Assembly: GCF_000948985.2 (NCBI RefSeq)
Contig: NZ_CP059733.1
Location: 1,798,001-1,862,000, forward strand
DNA length: 64,000 bases
Reading direction: 5' to 3'
Source of the DNA: Thalassomonas viridans
Lineage (GTDB): Bacteria; Pseudomonadota; Gammaproteobacteria; Enterobacterales; Alteromonadaceae
The notes under the pieces are model-generated. The model saw nothing but the letters and a program-made list of their open reading frames with translations. It did no database searches and was not told where the DNA came from. The position numbers and the translations under genes are program-made. Within the stretch, counting starts at the first letter, position 1. Each line of letters starts with the position of its first letter. Shown one piece after another: positions 63,994-64,000 of this stretch.

Positions 63994-64000
63994 ACAATGT

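Overview
The window looks like chromosomal DNA of a marine gammaproteobacterium of the Alteromonadales. A Colwelliaceae member such as Thalassomonas is my inference from gene content and protein style; no marker sequence was compared. Core genes are easy to recognise: mmsA with a divergent LysR regulator, cspA-like, yaiI, pldA, periplasmic tpx, the miaB-ybeZ-ybeY-corC-lnt operon, ubiF, and a seven-gene Gln/Leu/Met tRNA cluster.

Layout. 1-4.0 kb: LysR regulator, mmsA, a 51-bp tandem repeat and a DUF1579-like gene. 4-12.3 kb: signalling and small metabolic genes (two PilZ-type proteins, a histidine kinase/DUF3369 response-regulator pair, GNAT, Csp, YaiI, a glycerophosphodiesterase lipoprotein). 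12.3-20.4 kb: small regulons, with an ArsR regulator divergent from an ABM/NIPSNAP pair and a TetR regulator next to an alpha/beta hydrolase sharing a predicted operator, plus SDRs, an ATL repair protein and phospholipase A bordered by a MITE. 20.5-24.2 kb: two paralogous secreted two-cysteine mini-proteins (the first behind a perfect FNR-type box) and two paralogous hsp20 genes with heat-shock promoters and conserved 185-nt leaders. 24.2-29.7 kb: DUF924, Tpx, a receiver/CheC-like protein coupled to a GGDEF protein, and an amidohydrolase. 29.8-39.6 kb: a four-gene MacAB/HlyD-type exporter present twice in tandem, one copy split by a second MITE. 39.7-45.3 kb: lnt-corC-ybeY-ybeZ-miaB.

45.3-61.3 kb: an accessory block lies between miaB and ubiF, which in E. 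coli are neighbours. It holds an IS1634-family element, a Septu-like ATPase/HNH defence pair, a Crp/Fnr regulator divergent from an HbpS/GlcG-type protein, a 980-aa sensor with a degenerate kinase end, three unrecognised genes, a CadC-like membrane regulator, a NUC-family nuclease with no signal peptide, and a RHH/RelE toxin-antitoxin pair. Tandem 11-bp-spaced GTTGKGA half-sites occur in both intergenic regions flanking the CadC-like gene, suggesting a regulon that includes the unrecognised secreted-protein cluster and the nuclease. This is the most likely place for an undescribed system.

61.4-64 kb: ubiF, a small membrane protein, and the tRNA cluster, which seems to have grown by duplication and contains two nearly identical terminators.
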